Positions 1-10,972 of a stretch of DNA of 64,000 nucleotides are shown here, one piece after another. The stretch spans positions 2,056,001 to 2,120,000 of the forward strand of contig NC_070619.1 of NCBI RefSeq assembly GCF_027172205.1. Reading direction: 5' to 3'. The translations under genes and the position numbers were made by a program. This DNA comes from Podarcis raffonei. Its lineage: Eukaryota; Chordata; Lepidosauria; Squamata; Lacertidae. The notes under the pieces were generated by a model. The model had not been told where the DNA came from. It searched no databases and worked only from the letters and a program-made list of their open reading frames with translations. Every line of letters begins with the position of its first letter. The first letter of the stretch is position 1.

Positions 1-61
1 CAGCAAGCTTTGATGCACTTCGACATGCCAAGAACTCAATCCTATAGACGTAATCGGATTA

Positions 62-300
62 TCAGAAGAGGCCCGCGGCTGGATCAGGCCCAAAGGGGGC
101 CCATCTAGTCCGGCATCCTGTCTTGACAGTGGCCAGCCAGATCCCCCCAAAGAGAAGCCCATAAGCAGCCTGAGAGCTCCGCAGTTACAGCTCCCAGCAA
201 CTGGTATTCAGTTTCCACTGACAGCCGTCTCCTCCCCCATGAGTTCGTCTAATCCTCTTTTTCAAGCTGTCTGCAAGAACATCTGGATTTCCTCGTGGAT
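62..300 (-). mobile_element. CR1-like LINE 3' fragment
   Basis: Reverse-orientation copy of the family seen at 13870-14140 ('ggatcaggcc', 'catctagtcc', 'agcatcctg', 'cccagcaactggtattcag', 'gagttcgtctaatcctctt'). A second short piece of the same family follows at about 305-400. Confidence 0.65.
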
Positions 301-399
301 CATACTGGGGGGGGCATGCAGCCCATGATCCCGTTTTCACAGCAGCAGCCAGCCAGATGCCCCCGAAGGGGGATCCACAAGTGAGTTGAGCCATGCTGG

Positions 400-720
400 T
401 TTGCGGATCTTGCCCCTCCCCAGCAAAAGGCAGGAATCTTGAGCTACCTTTGGGCAGCTGAGCGTCACAAAATCTGTGGGTGGGGAGAGAGGGTGGGGGG
501 GGCTTGCATCTCATTTGCTAGATGACTTTGGTCCCCTCTGTGCCAAAAAATCGAGGCAAATTGGCCAGCCAGCAGGAAACCTTTTTCTGGGCTAATTATG
601 CTTTTTTCCCCTCTCTCCCTCCCCTCCCCCACCTGCAATCGCCAACCTCCTCTCTCTTTGTGGCTAAATTAAGAACTTCACTTTCCTGTTAATGACACCT
701 TTCAATGCCTCTCCCTCCAA
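400..720. other. Non-genic stretch without recognisable repeats
   Basis: Pyrimidine-rich DNA; no coding exon or repeat family recognised. Confidence 0.5.
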
Positions 721-721
721 C

Positions 722-724
722 TCT

Positions 725-768
<44 letters not shown>

Positions 769-774
769 TTTCTC
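722..774. repeat. (TTTC)n microsatellite
   Basis: Uninterrupted 'ttct' tetranucleotide repeats, about 12 units. Confidence 0.95.
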
Positions 775-779
775 CCCGC

Positions 780-1250
780 TTTTTAAGGACCCTTTCCCCC
801 CAAAATATACAAGAGCTGCAAATGTACCAAGCTAGGGGCCGCAGCAAAACTTTGCAACAAACAAACAAAGCCTGCCTGTCTGCAATGTGTGTGTGTATAT
901 ATATGAACATAATAATAATTATAGCGGGGGGGTGTATATTGTACCTCTTGAAATGGTGTCCGCCAAGCTAAGGTCCCCAAGGTGGTTGCTTAGCAACCAC
1001 AGGAGTTCTCCGGCGACTCCCTCTTGAGAAATTTAGAAAGTAAAAAAAAAGGGCCGCTATTCCTCCAGAAGGGCCAGGCCTCGTGAAGCTGGCTATGCTT
1101 CCTGCTACTAGCTCTGTTAATTCTCCTTTGCATTAAAACAATTGCAGAAGTGTCCAGTGTGGATGGAGGGGACCAGCACACTCCTATCATACAGTGGATT
1201 TGTTGGAGAAATGATCAGACAGCAGATCTTGGTTTGCGTTCTGTAGTGCA
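780..1250. other. Non-genic stretch, short TG/TA run only
   Basis: Contains a short (TG)n(TA)n run near 885-905; nothing else recognised. Confidence 0.4.
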
Positions 1251-1414
1251 GGAAATGTTGTTTTTGTTGTTTGATTTTTATTTATTTAAGCGCATTTGTC
1301 AGAATTACGATTGTCCCTAGTGATTGGGGCATTTCTTTTCTTCAGTGGGCAAGCTTACAAGAACACTGCCTCCCTGTCTTTCATCATGTCACAAGAAAGA
1401 GAACTATTCCCTGT

Positions 1415-1500
1415 ATAGGGGAGTTTTAATGTTTTATTATGCTTTTATATTTGCTGGAAGTTGCCCAGAGTGGCTGGGGAAGCCAAGTCAGATGGGCAGG
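1415..1500 (+). mobile_element. L2-like LINE 3' end
   Basis: 'gttttaatgttttattatg', 'gctggaagttgcccagag' and 'tggctggggaagccaag' match the 3' end of the L2-like family found many times in this window. Confidence 0.6.
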
Positions 1501-1548
1501 GTAATTAATAATATAATATAATATAATATAATATAATATAATATAATA
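1501..1548. repeat. (TAATA)n microsatellite at an L2 tail
   Basis: Pentanucleotide 'ataat' repeats directly following the L2-like 3' end. Confidence 0.9.
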
Positions 1549-1750
1549 CAATCATACCTCCTGTTATGCTTGCTTCAGGTTGAGCGTTTTCAGGTTGCAT
1601 CCCGCGGCGACCCGGAAGTACCAGAAAGGGTTACTTCTGGGTTTCACCGCATGCGCAGACGTGCAAAATGACATCATGCACAGAAGCGGTGAATTGCGAC
1701 ACGCGCAGATGCGGGTTGCGTTCTGCACATGTTGCGAATGGGCCTCCGGA
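1549..1750 (+). mobile_element. Tc1/mariner-type MITE (family A), diverged
   Basis: Begins 'caatcatacctcctgttatg', and its internal parts ('cttcaggttgagcg', 'gcatgcgcagacgtgc') match the copies at 23718-23930 and 27285-27511. Confidence 0.55.
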
Positions 1751-1799
1751 TAATAATAATAATAAAGTTAATATAATTAATATAACAAAACATAACATA

Positions 1800-2230
1800 A
1801 TATGGCCTGCTTTTCAGCCAAAAAAAGGTTCCTCAAGTGGCTTACGTAACACCAAGGCTTGCAATCTGAAATAAAGACAAAAACACAACATGCAAGGCAA
1901 AAGGGACAGGGAGGGCAGAGGAATAAAGCAAACCCGGGCACTGATTCCCACACAGAATGGCCGGCTGGCATAGAAGGAGTCCAGGGGCAGGTGGTGCTGA
2001 ATGGAGCTAGTCTTTCAGCAGCTGCTGATGGAAAGTGTCCCGCTTCTTCTCTCCTCCTCGGAGGCAGCCTAATGGGATGGCTGCTGCCTGGTGACAGTTG
2101 TGGGAAAGGAGCCTTGATGGAGCTGGTCTTTTTAATGTTGGGAGGACTCTCATTTCATCTGGGTCTGTCTCCTGCATGCGCCTGGCTTATATCTCATGGA
2201 GAAAGTGTTATACTTTGAGGGAAAACTGAA
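1800..2230. other. Non-genic stretch, nothing recognised
   Basis: AT-rich transition followed by ordinary sequence; no coding exon supported. Confidence 0.4.
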
Positions 2231-2249
2231 TGCAAATGATATACAGGTG

Positions 2250-2905
2250 GTACCTGACACCAAGCTAAGTTGGCGAAGATGCATAAATCTGCGTCAAACA
2301 TCTCATGGAAATGTGAAGAAGTAGAAGACTCGTTTCATCACATATGATAGACGTATAAAGTGCTAAGCACTTTTGGGAAATGATCTATAATGAGATAAAA
2401 AAGATACTTAAGGTAATTCTCCCAGAAAGTCCAGAAGCCTCTTTATTAGGGATAATGGGAACAGATGTCCCCTTCAAAAACCAGGTGAATCTATTTCTTT
2501 ACACAGCAACGACAGCTTGAATATTATATGCACAAAAATGGGGAGAAGCGGTGCCTCCGAAAGAGGAGTGGCAGTTGGAATCGGCAGAATTGGGTGGTCT
2601 GGCTTGTAAAATTAGAGATAAAAAAGAGAGTGACTTTGAGTAGGATTTGAAAATGTTTGTAGATTATTTAAAAACTCAGTGTAAACGTGTTAAGACACAA
2701 ATAGGATTTGACTGAGAACAGCAGTGGGAAGGACGGTGGAGTTTTGTGGTTTTTTTGTTTTTTGCAGAAGCAACGACATGGAGTAACTAATATGCAGCAC
2801 GAGTTGAAATTTTGGGGAAACCATGGAGGGAAGGGAGGGGAAGTCCCAGGTTGACCGACTGATTGCAAAGCCTGAAATGTTGTTGGATTATTGTTGATCT
2901 TTTAA
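2250..2905 (+). mobile_element. L1-type LINE, ORF2 C-terminal remnant, 5' truncated
   Basis: Translation of 2375-2640 gives the tail of an L1 ORF2: IKKILKVILPESPEASLLGI, then NQVNLFLYTATTA, an in-frame stop, ILYAQKWGEAVPPKEEW. It lacks everything upstream of the C-terminal domain and is inactive. Confidence 0.7.
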
Positions 2906-3049
2906 CAAACTCTGTAAATAGAATGAATAAGACAAATACATGGAGGAGAAGTCTCTCCGGGGCTACTGGCCACTAGGGCTAGGTTCTCCCTCCCCTGTCT
3001 ACCTCCGAACAGTGCTGGTGGATCTTGTGCCCCAGGCCTCCTTGTGGCC

Positions 3050-3150
3050 TTCTCATTGGGGGTATCTGGTTGGTGAGGACGGGGGGGGGGGACTGCACTC
3101 GATGGGCCCCCTTGGGCCAGATCCAGCTGCAGGGCACTCCATATTGAGCC
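3050..3150 (+). mobile_element. CR1-like LINE 3' fragment
   Basis: 'gggggtatctggttggtgag' and 'gatgggcccccttgggccag' match the CR1-like 3' end consensus visible at 13540-13612. Confidence 0.5.
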
Positions 3151-3316
3151 CCCGCCCAAACACTTATTTCCAGGCGTCTGCAACCCCCTCCTCTTAAAAG
3201 AAATGATTATGATCTCATCAGGGCGAACCATTTTTCATTTCCAGATGGATTTTTAAAATTTATTTCCTCCTCTCTTGCAGCAAGTGAACCAACTTCTTCC
3301 TGTGCACGTGACACAG

Positions 3317-3317
3317 A

Positions 3318-3354
<37 letters not shown>
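3317..3354. repeat. (CA)n microsatellite
   Basis: Dinucleotide run of about 18 units. Confidence 0.95.
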
Positions 3355-3356
<2 letters not shown>

Positions 3357-3748
3357 CTTTAGTGAAGGGAAGGCAGGCAGGGAAGGATGTAAAACTTTTG
3401 GGGTGTTTTTTTTCCTCTGTGTCTGACCTGGTGGTGGGTGAGGATGGCATGGGGGGGGCGCTTTTTTGTTTTGCTTTTGGAGGAGGCGATTGCAGCTCCA
3501 TTCTCACACGCACAGGCCCCACGTACACACACCAGGCCCGAAGAAGTGGGTGTGGCTCTGCTATATTAAGTCCTGGGCTGGTGCCAGCATACTGTTACGG
3601 TGACCATTTTAAGGCCTTCTCCTTGTGCAATCCACTGGGGAACCGGGAGCGAAAACTCCTGCTGCCTCTGAAAGCCAAGGATGCTGCGGGAAAGCTCTGG
3701 CTGCCATCACGAGGGGCTTGCTGGGATGAGAGCAAGTTGCCTCTCTGT

Positions 3749-4008
3749 TAGAGCTGAGCGGTACCTGCTTTTCAACATCGCAATATATCACCAGCCAAAC
3801 ATCGCGATCTACTGATATATCACAATGTCTGAAATAAGGATGGAGCTGTGTAGATGCATTGGCTGGCTTCACAGTTTCCCCCACATTGTGATTTTTGCAT
3901 AGTGCACGCACACACAGAGACATCATGATTCACGATATATTGCCAGGTCAAGAATTATGAAACCAATATCATGTTAGGGACTTTATATCGATATATCACC
4001 CAGCTCTA
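3749..4008 (+). mobile_element. hAT-like MITE, 'tagrgctgrgcg' family
   Basis: Terminal inverted repeats 'tagagctgagcg' and 'acccagctcta'; the interior is rich in 'cgatatatc'. Same family as 44984-45212 in opposite orientation, where an 8-bp target duplication is visible. Target duplications here have decayed. Confidence 0.65.
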
Positions 4009-4087
4009 ATCTTTATCCCAAATCGGACCACACCAGTATTGTCCACACTGACTGGCAGCACAGCTCACTGGGGTTTCAGGCAGCAGA

Positions 4088-4240
4088 TACCATATTTTTC
4101 CGTGTATAAGACTAGGTTTTTTTCCTAAAAAAATAATGTTAAAAATTAGAGGGTATCTTATACACGGATACATCTCCCCCCCTTTCTTAAATCTGAGTCC
4201 CCCAAAATAGGGGGCATCTTATAGACGGAAAAATACAGTA
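4088..4240. mobile_element. TA-flanked MITE, 'taccgtatttttc' family
   Basis: Ends 'taccatatttttccgtgtat' and 'gacggaaaaatacagta'. Related copies at 35483-35738, 39772-40129, 41933-42191 and 46205-46416. The family has 'ataagacgcac' subterminal motifs and TA at both ends. Confidence 0.65.
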
Positions 4241-4299
4241 TCTCTCCCACCCCTACCCAGAGGTGCCTGTTGGGCCTTGTGTGTACACCTGTGCCCCTT

Positions 4300-4575
4300 C
4301 CCTAAAAATAAAGGGCAAGATTGCAGTCCTCGTGGCAATGAATAAAGAGCCACTGCCAGTCAGTGTGGGCAACATGAGTGTAGGGTGGCTTCCTGTGTAA
4401 ATCATCTCTATTCGGAACATTGAGGACTGAGTACTTTGTAGCTCGGTGGCAGAGTAATGCTTTGTATTCAGATGGCTCCTGGTTCAATCTCTAGCATTTC
4501 CAGGAAGAGCTGGGAAAGGCTGTTTCCTGGAACCCTGGAGAGCAGTGTAGCAGTGTTAGAAACTCAGATATATAT
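4300..4575 (+). mobile_element. tRNA-Ala-like SINE fragments (two partial copies)
   Basis: A tail piece ('cactgccagtcagtgtgg') is followed by a head with A-box-like 'tagctcggtggcagagtaat' and B-box 'ggttcaatctc', then 'ccctggagagcag'. Confidence 0.55.
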
Positions 4576-4649
4576 AAGCTAATTGCCAGGTGGCACCTTT
4601 AACCAGGGTTGTGGTCACCACAGCAGAATGTCTACTCGCCAATCCCCCC

Positions 4650-4790
4650 CCCCTTCTATGCTGCTTTATATTTTAAAGGAAAAACCTCAAAGCGGTTTAC
4701 AACACATTAAAACATCAAATAAAACAATCCAAAGTAAAGCAAATTCAGGCTTCCAGGGAAATATTTCAGATCCTTCTCTAAGTGACATTT
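4650..4790 (-). mobile_element. L2-related fragment
   Basis: 'agcggtttacaacacatta' and 'aacatcaaataaaacaatcc' are the reverse complement of 20090-20190. Confidence 0.55.
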
Positions 4791-4867
4791 AGCTTTCCCC
4801 ATATATTTATTTATTTACCTACTTAATTTATATAGCTGCCCCATAGCAAAAGTACTCTAGGAAGCAA

Positions 4868-5065
4868 GTGCGGTATAGTGATTTGGGTCAGACTAGAACT
4901 AGGAGATCAGGGTTCAAATCCCCACGCAGTCATGAAGCTCACTGTGTGACCTTAGGCCAGTCACAGCCTCTTAACCTACCTCACAGGGTCATCACAGGGA
5001 GGGTGAATCATGCACCCCTTGGAGAAAAAGGTGGGAGAATAAGGTAATAAATAAGTTCTGCTGGT
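4868..5065 (+). mobile_element. MIR-like (CORE) SINE with L2-type tail
   Basis: tRNA-like head with 'ggttcaaatccccacgcag', core 'ctcactgtgtgaccttaggc', 'taacctacctcacagggtc' and end 'ggagaaaaaggtgggagaat', as in mammalian MIR organisation. Confidence 0.7.
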
Positions 5066-5144
5066 TACCTGCTTAGGAAAGCTGGAAGACCCAGTTAGGT
5101 GGAGATGCCAGTCACAAAATGCACCTGGGGGATTTCTGACACTG

Positions 5145-5230
5145 CTGGTGAGCTGTTCCAGTCAGTGTAGAAATTCTGATGGAGCCAGTGGAACTGACCT
5201 GATAAAAGGCAGTTTCTGATGTTCTTATTG
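5145..5230 (+). mobile_element. tRNA-Ala-like SINE tail
   Basis: 'tccagtcagtgtagaaattc' and 'ataaaaggcagtttctgatg' match the SINE tail at 8120-8185. Confidence 0.45.
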
Positions 5231-5339
5231 TATACTCTGATGGATCATCACCTAACTTTTCAACATATGGTGGGACCCTCCTAGATTTTGAGAGCAGGCT
5301 TTCTGTTTCAGTCGGGTGGCAGGGAGGCACATGTTCCAG

Positions 5340-6035
5340 CATCCTGCTTCTCTCTGAAGTTCTTCAAATGCTTCCACAAAGCCCATTAAGGAGAGCTGGA
5401 GAGCCGTGGGCTTCATCTCCAGTGTCTCTCCCAGCTTTTGATGTTTTCCTTGTCACATGAAGATTCTGTTTATTTAGTAGCCTATCTTACAAATTTATAA
5501 ACAGTTGGCAGCTACTGAATCAGCATTCAATAAGATGAAATGGAAAAAAGAACCCAAACTCTTGAAAATCAACAAGTACCGTTTCTACAATTGCACAATT
5601 AATGTTTGCTTCAAGGAAAGGGGGCCTTAAATGCAAAGTTCTTCAGTAGCTGCCGAAAACACTGAGGCCCTGTCTTGATTTCAGCTGGTAACTTGATTCC
5701 AGAGGCCTGGGGCTGCCATTGTGGCTCATAACACAGAATACCGACCCCCCCCCCCAGTTGCACATACAGTACTAGATTTGTCATTTGTGGCCTTGGAAGG
5801 GAGAAATTCAACACCACTTTGTAAATCTGGGATTGTGAACCTCAGCCCCTGAGGGGCCAAATACCCCCCCCCCCAGCCTCTGTGTCTGCCCCTTGAGAAA
5901 CTTGCCCCAGGCCACACCCCTCCACAGCCTCCCTCTGCACTCCCATAGAGAAAAGGCGAGAAAGAGGTAAGACTGTTGGAAGTTTATGAAATTAAGTGGA
6001 TAGAGTGAAGTTTTCCTCTCTCATGGGTATCAACG
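5340..6035. other. Non-genic stretch, nothing recognised
   Basis: No coding exon or identifiable repeat beyond two poly-C runs. Confidence 0.4.
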
Positions 6036-6039
6036 GAAG

Positions 6040-6336
6040 CTGAACATTGGAAGGTTCGGGACAACCCTCCTTCACACAGTGCGGAGTTAAACTGTGGAAC
6101 TCACTGTTGCAGGAGACAGCGATGAGCACCAGCTTGGATGGCCTTAAAAGAGGATGAGACTGTCATACTGGAGGTGGAAGAAGCAGGCCATCAATGGTTT
6201 CCAGCCACCATGGCTATGGTCAGAGGCAGTAATTGCTTCCAAATTCCAGTTGCTTGAAACCATGAATGGCAGTGCTCTTGTGCTCAGGTCCTGCTTGGGG
6301 GTTCCCCACAGGCTCCTGGTTGGCTGCTGTGAGAAC
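6040..6336 (+). mobile_element. CR1-like LINE 3' region
   Basis: 'actgtggaactcactgttgc', 'cttggatggccttaaaagag' and 'ctggttggctgctgtgagaa' follow the CR1-like 3' region seen at 13870-14140. It is cut by the hAT element starting at 6337. Confidence 0.7.
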
Positions 6337-6979
6337 CAGTGTTCGAAATTAGCCAGGCGCCAAGCATAATTTTCACCTGGATATCGGCCACCAATTGATG
6401 GGGCCTGAGTGCCAGGATGGCGCCTGATGTCTCCACCATCTGGAGGTGCATGCCTGGAGATCCTCGGATCTAGGCTGTTTTCACACACTAATACCATGTT
6501 CTGTATAATTCTATCCATTATATTTTATCTGCGCTATCAGAAAGAATCTCAGGAACCAAAATGCTTTCTTTGTGCAGCCTGAGCAGGAGCAGTCAGCATA
6601 AAGAAAGAGGTTGGAATAGGCCAATAGTTATGTGGACCGTCCCTGGGTCAAGGGACTTTTCCTCATTAAGTTCTCAAAGCTCTTAACCAGGCATAGGCAA
6701 ACTTGGCCCTCCAGATGTTTTGGGACTACAACTCCCATCATCCCTAGCTAACAGGACCAGTGGTCAGGGATGATGGGAGTTGTAGTCCCAAAACATTGGG
6801 AGGGCCAGGTCTGCCTATGCCTGCTCAAGGTTGCCCTTTGAACTAGCCAGATGTTTAACTGAGAATCAATCGCAGTCAGTCCGTCCTTTGAAAAATAAGA
6901 CTTGAGAGCCGTCTTGCCCCAAAATGGCAACTAGACATTCTGTTTTGGCGATTGCGACCTTGGTTTAAGGAGCCATTTA
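6337..6979 (+). mobile_element. Non-autonomous hAT element H1, right end lost
   Basis: Starts 'cagtgttcgaaattagccag' inside a CR1 copy. Interior motifs ('cacactaatacc', 'ttctatccattatattttat') are shared with 11750-12316 and 14562-15453. A foldback element (6688-6823) sits inside it. Confidence 0.75.
6688..6823. mobile_element. Foldback element F2 nested in H1
   Basis: Near-perfect palindrome: 'caggcataggcaaacttggc' at the left and its complement, ending 'tgcctatgcctg', at the right. The core is 'actacaactcccatcatcc' with a short loop 'gaccagtgg'. Confidence 0.85.
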
Positions 6980-6989
6980 AGAGTCGAGG

Positions 6990-7180
6990 AGGAGGCTATG
7001 CTCTGTCTTCACATTTGGGAGAGAGTAGGTGCTTCTGAATGCCTTTAACTGGAAACCACAGTAGAGGAGAGTTGTCTTCGCTTGCTTGTGGGCATCCCAT
7101 TGGGGCATCTGGCTGGCCGCTGTGATGACAAGATGCAGGACTAGGTGGGTCTCCTTTGGGTCTGATCCAGCAGCGGGGGG
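6990..7180 (+). mobile_element. CR1-like LINE 3' end
   Basis: 'gtgcttctgaatgccttt', 'catctggctggccgctgtga' and 'tctgatccagcag' match the CR1-like 3' end. Confidence 0.65.
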
Positions 7181-7199
7181 CGGGGGGGGATTGTATGCA

Positions 7200-7990
7200 A
7201 ACATCACCTTTAAGGAAACCAAGAGCTTCCCTAGTTGAAATATCCCCATAAACACCTCTCCACCACTTGCTGCTCCTACAAAGTTTTGCAAAGCTGTTGC
7301 AACAGGTCATGTGATCTTGGACCTAGCCCTTGAAAACAAACAAAAACATAAGCAAACCACAATTTACCCGTATCTCTCTTTTCCACCCCCACCCCATGTC
7401 TCAAAGTGCTTTGTTTGAAACTTGTGAGAAATTCCCTCTTGGAGTCTCTCCTCACCTCTCTGTGAAATATTAAAGCAGGGCTGTCTCAGGGGTGCAGAGT
7501 GTGTGTGTGTCACAGTTTTGTGTGGCAGAACCAGCATGGCGTTTGGTCCCTCCATTTCCAGGAGGACAGTGGCCTTCCTTTTCCTGCTTATTGCCTTCCA
7601 TGGCCATCTGGTTAGCCCCTGTCTGGGGTTCTGTCGGCTTGTGACAAGCCACCCTTCCGTCTGCCTAGCAGATCTCTTTGTGATTTATTCTGTGATGGCT
7701 GTTGTGGAGCCTCCATATTGAAGAGCAGTCTTATCTCTTGAGTTCCAGGAGCTGGACACCAAAAATGCCAGGGAAGGCTGTTGCCTTTGCAGCCTGTTTC
7801 TGGGTTTCCCTGAGTTGGGCTGCTTGGAGGATGTGAGGACTTGGTCTGATCCAGCAGAACCTCCATGGTTAGAGGCAGTATATCCAGAGCCACTCAGCAT
7901 TCTTATGAATGTCGAAGGGACCACCTCAACTAGCAGTAGCCCCAGCCAGGTTATGGCAGGGCATATAGGCAGCAAAATAGCACTCCCTGC
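7200..7990. other. Non-genic stretch with weak CR1 traces
   Basis: Traces such as 'catctggttagcccctgt' (7608) and 'cttggtctgatccagcag' (7840) suggest decayed CR1 pieces. No coding exon is supported. Confidence 0.4.
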
Positions 7991-8009
7991 CGTGGATGTC
8001 CTAAGGAGG

Positions 8010-8190
8010 AAGGGCAATGGTAGAGCAACTGCTTTGCATGCAGAAGGTCTCAGGTTCAGTCCCTAGCAACTCCACTTAGGGCTGGAAATATCTCCTGTTT
8101 GAAACCCTGGAGAGCTGCTGCCAGTCAGTGCGGACAGTACTGAGCTCAATGGACCACTGACCCAGCTTAAGACAGCTTCCTGTTTAGGGA
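8010..8190 (+). mobile_element. tRNA-Ala-like SINE
   Basis: Head 'agcaactgctttgcatgcag', B box 'ggttcagtccc', body 'accctggagagctgctgcca' and tail 'gacagcttcctgttt'. A second, partial copy follows at 8195-8290 and a tail remnant at 8430-8490. Confidence 0.7.
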
Positions 8191-8479
8191 GGGGCCGTAG
8201 CTGATTGGTAGAGAACCTGCTTTGCATTCTCTGTCTGAAACCCGAGAGAGCTGCTGCCAGCCAGTGTAAACAGTACTGGTCAGCATGGGCACCTTCTTTC
8301 ACTCCCAGCAGAATCAGCACTTTATTCAGAACGATGAGGACATGGAATCCTCCTTTATTTGCAGCGGAAGTTTTAAAGGCAGACGGTCCTGGGTGCAAAC
8401 CTAGGTGAGGACTGGGAAGGCCCCCTTGCGCTGCCAGTCAGTGTAGGCAACCCCGGGAGCCAGATGGACTCAACACAAA

Positions 8480-9130
8480 GCGGCTTCCCGAGTTCCCACT
8501 TGGGGTCCTCCGTGCGGAAGCGAAGCAGCTTCTTCTCCTGGGACTCTGAGCGCGCTCTGCTCTCCTTCACCCCCAATAAATCCCAAACCGCCCTCATCCT
8601 CCGGAGCTGACTTTTGCAAAACAAGCAAGCAGACAGCAGCCACAATACCCCCCCCCCCAGTAAGTGGCTGGCTGCCTTGTGTGGCGGTGGGGCGGCATCC
8701 CCCTCCCCGCAGGATCCATTTCCACTTTGCTTTTGTGCATAATGGCACCGGGCGCGCGGGGGACTTAATCTTGCCTTGCAATCCTGCCTCTTTGAAGACG
8801 GTCCCTTCTCTGCCTCCCTCCCCGCTCCAGAGTCCTAAGGTCATTCCTGCAACTGCCCCGGAAGCTTAAAACCAGCTTACAAGAGGGGCACCACCGCCAG
8901 CCAGCCTCCTGGTATTGGCTCCCTTAAGAGGCGAGCGAGAGCCTCATCCCTGACTTTCTTTCTTTCTTTCTTTCTTTTTCCCCTTCTCCTCTTTTTGGAA
9001 ACGCCCACGGGAGAAACAGCTCCCAGCTGCTCGGGATGCCAGGCACTTTCCGCGCGTAGGTAACACCGGGGTCCGGGGTGCTGGGCTCGCCTCTTTCTGC
9101 TCCCCAAAGCCGGACCCCTTTTTCTCTTCC
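8480..9130 (+). promoter_or_regulatory. GC-rich, CpG-containing stretch, possible alternative promoter or first exon of GATAD2A
   Basis: CpG density is above the local background ('gagcgcgctctgctc', 'accgggcgcgcgggggac', 'tttccgcgcgtag'). The last is followed by 'gtaacacc', which could serve as a donor near 9059. Nothing else shows a transcript here, so this is a guess from composition and position upstream of a gene that needs a noncoding first exon. Confidence 0.3.
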
Positions 9131-9327
9131 CCTCTCTTGTTAGCAAATCACACACCCCAAAAAAACAGGCAGTTTCAGGGAGGGGGGGAATTGCGTGAGA
9201 GAAGTTGACTTGGAGTTGGCCGGGAAACAGGAGGAGGGAACCTACAGAAAGCCGGCCAGCTGGTAATTTCTTCTTTGCAAAGCAGAATGAGAGTGGAAGG
9301 GAAGCAGATTCTGAAACATTGCACCTA

Positions 9328-9331
<4 letters not shown>

Positions 9332-9408
<77 letters not shown>
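9332..9408. repeat. (TG)n(TA)n compound microsatellite
   Basis: About 13 TG units pass directly into about 25 TA units. Confidence 0.95.
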
Positions 9409-9409
<1 letters not shown>

Positions 9410-9410
<1 letters not shown>

Positions 9411-10105
9411 CTTACAAAAGATACCACTCTACGCCTCGCCTGGCACACCCAAAGGGGCTTCCTGTTTCAACAACAGAACCTGTCAAGATCCACAACTTCC
9501 ATCCTTCCAGAATCCTAAGGGGCACAAGGGTTTTTAAGTGTGTGTGTGTTGAAAAACAGTGTTTTCAGTCTCGTGCTACTTTTTTTGGGGGGGGGGCAAA
9601 GGTGTTCCAACTCTAGTTTTAATATCCTGTGCAGTTGGGGGTTTGTGTCAGCTGTGTTTGTGATCAAAACTCTGCCCAAGGAGAGGCTCGTTTATGTTGT
9701 TGTTCTGGTTTTTTGTTTCTTTTAAATTAGAAGAGCAAGGCTTCATGCCATAATAAAATGATCTGTGGCCCTGTATAAAGGAACGTTGGCCAGTTACTCA
9801 AGTTTCTCTCTTCTCCTACAGCTCTTGGGGGAGGGGACTTCTGCCCCATCCCAAGTTTCTGAGGTGGGAGGGGGGGTTAATTTATTCAAGTGGTTTTTCA
9901 AGCCTAACCTTGGACCCCTGGGGGCCAGGAATTTGTGTGTTTCCTTGCTTTTTTGTGTGTGGGGTGGGGTGGATGTTCGAATTCAGAGCCCCTCCAGTAT
10001 TGGGTTTCTGTAATATACCTGTCCGTTGCCCCGACCTGTAACTTACTGGTTTGCAGATGTGCACTTGAGCATTATTTAAGTGAGCATTTGGGTTATGTGC
10101 CCTGG
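9410..10105. other. Non-genic stretch, nothing recognised
   Basis: Only homopolymer G and C runs stand out. Confidence 0.4.
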
Positions 10106-10106
10106 A

Positions 10107-10261
10107 TGCTGAAATAACTCAGTCAGTAGAGCATGAGACTCTTAATCCCAGGGTCGTGGGTTCAAGCCCCACATTGGGCAAAGAGATTCTTTCATTGCAG
10201 GGGGTTAGACTAGATGACCCTTGTGGTCCCTTCCAAATCTACAATTCTGTGATTCTATGAT
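10107..10261 (+). mobile_element. SINE: tRNA-Lys-like head, CR1 tail
   Basis: A-box region 'actcagtcagtagagcat', anticodon-loop equivalent 'gactcttaatc' (CUU), B box 'ggttcaagcc' at 10159-10168. The tail 'ggttagactagatgaccctt' ends in the CR1 3' signature 'gattctatgata'. Confidence 0.85.
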
Positions 10262-10437
10262 ACTTGCCATATGTGCAGCAGAGTAGGACCCTGGGCCCAT
10301 CTGTAGCCCAGAGGTGTGTCCCTCCATATAGGCCAAGGATAGAGGAACATCTGGGATGCTCTGGATGTTGCTGGGCTCTACCTCCTACCTATCATCATCC
10401 CCCCCGATCAGTGCCCATGCTGGCTGCATATACTGGG

Positions 10438-10582
10438 AACATAGGAAGCTGCCTTATGCAGAGTCCAGCACTGAGTGGCATCAATTGCTCTCCATCCCTT
10501 CAGACAAGGGTCTCTCCCAACCCTCCCTGGAGAAGTCATGGATTGAACCAGGCAAAGCAGACGCTTGACCACTGAGCTGCAG
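10438..10582 (-). mobile_element. tRNA-Ala-like SINE
   Basis: Reverse-orientation tail 'ataggaagctgccttatgc' and head 'attgaaccaggcaaagcag'. Confidence 0.6.
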
Positions 10583-10689
10583 CTTCCTAACAATGATTTG
10601 TGCAGAATAGATCCCGATTAGCTTGTGGAACGCACTGCCACAAGAGGTTACATCCAGCTGAAGCTACCTTTAAAGGTGACTTGAAAACT

Positions 10690-10972
10690 ACAACTAATCC
10701 AGAATACGGCTGCCAGACGGGTGACTGGAAACAGCCATCTGGACCATATAACACTAAAGGATCTACATCAGCTCCCAGTATGTTTCTGAGCACAATTCAA
10801 AGTGTTGGTGCTGACCTTTAAAGCCCTAAACTGCCTCAGCCCAGTATAACAGAAGGAGCATCTACTCCCCCATTGTTCAGCCCAGACGCTGATGTCCAGC
10901 TCTGAGGGCCTTCTCGGTGGTGGTGCCCACCCTGTGGAACACTCTCCCGTCAGATGTCAAGGAAATAAAACT
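10690..10972 (+). mobile_element. L2-like LINE, 3' coding/UTR part (left piece)
   Basis: 'aatacggctgccagacgggt', 'ttcaaagtgttggtgctgac', 'tgtggaacactctcccgtc' and 'agatgtcaaggaaat' are the L2-like sequence whose reverse is seen at 57613-57780. It is split by the element at 10973-11169. Confidence 0.7.

Noticed and set aside
10107-10180. Possible tRNA-Lys gene
   Set aside because: The tRNA-like part lacks a full cloverleaf and continues into a CR1 tail; it is a SINE head, as are the other tRNA-like matches.
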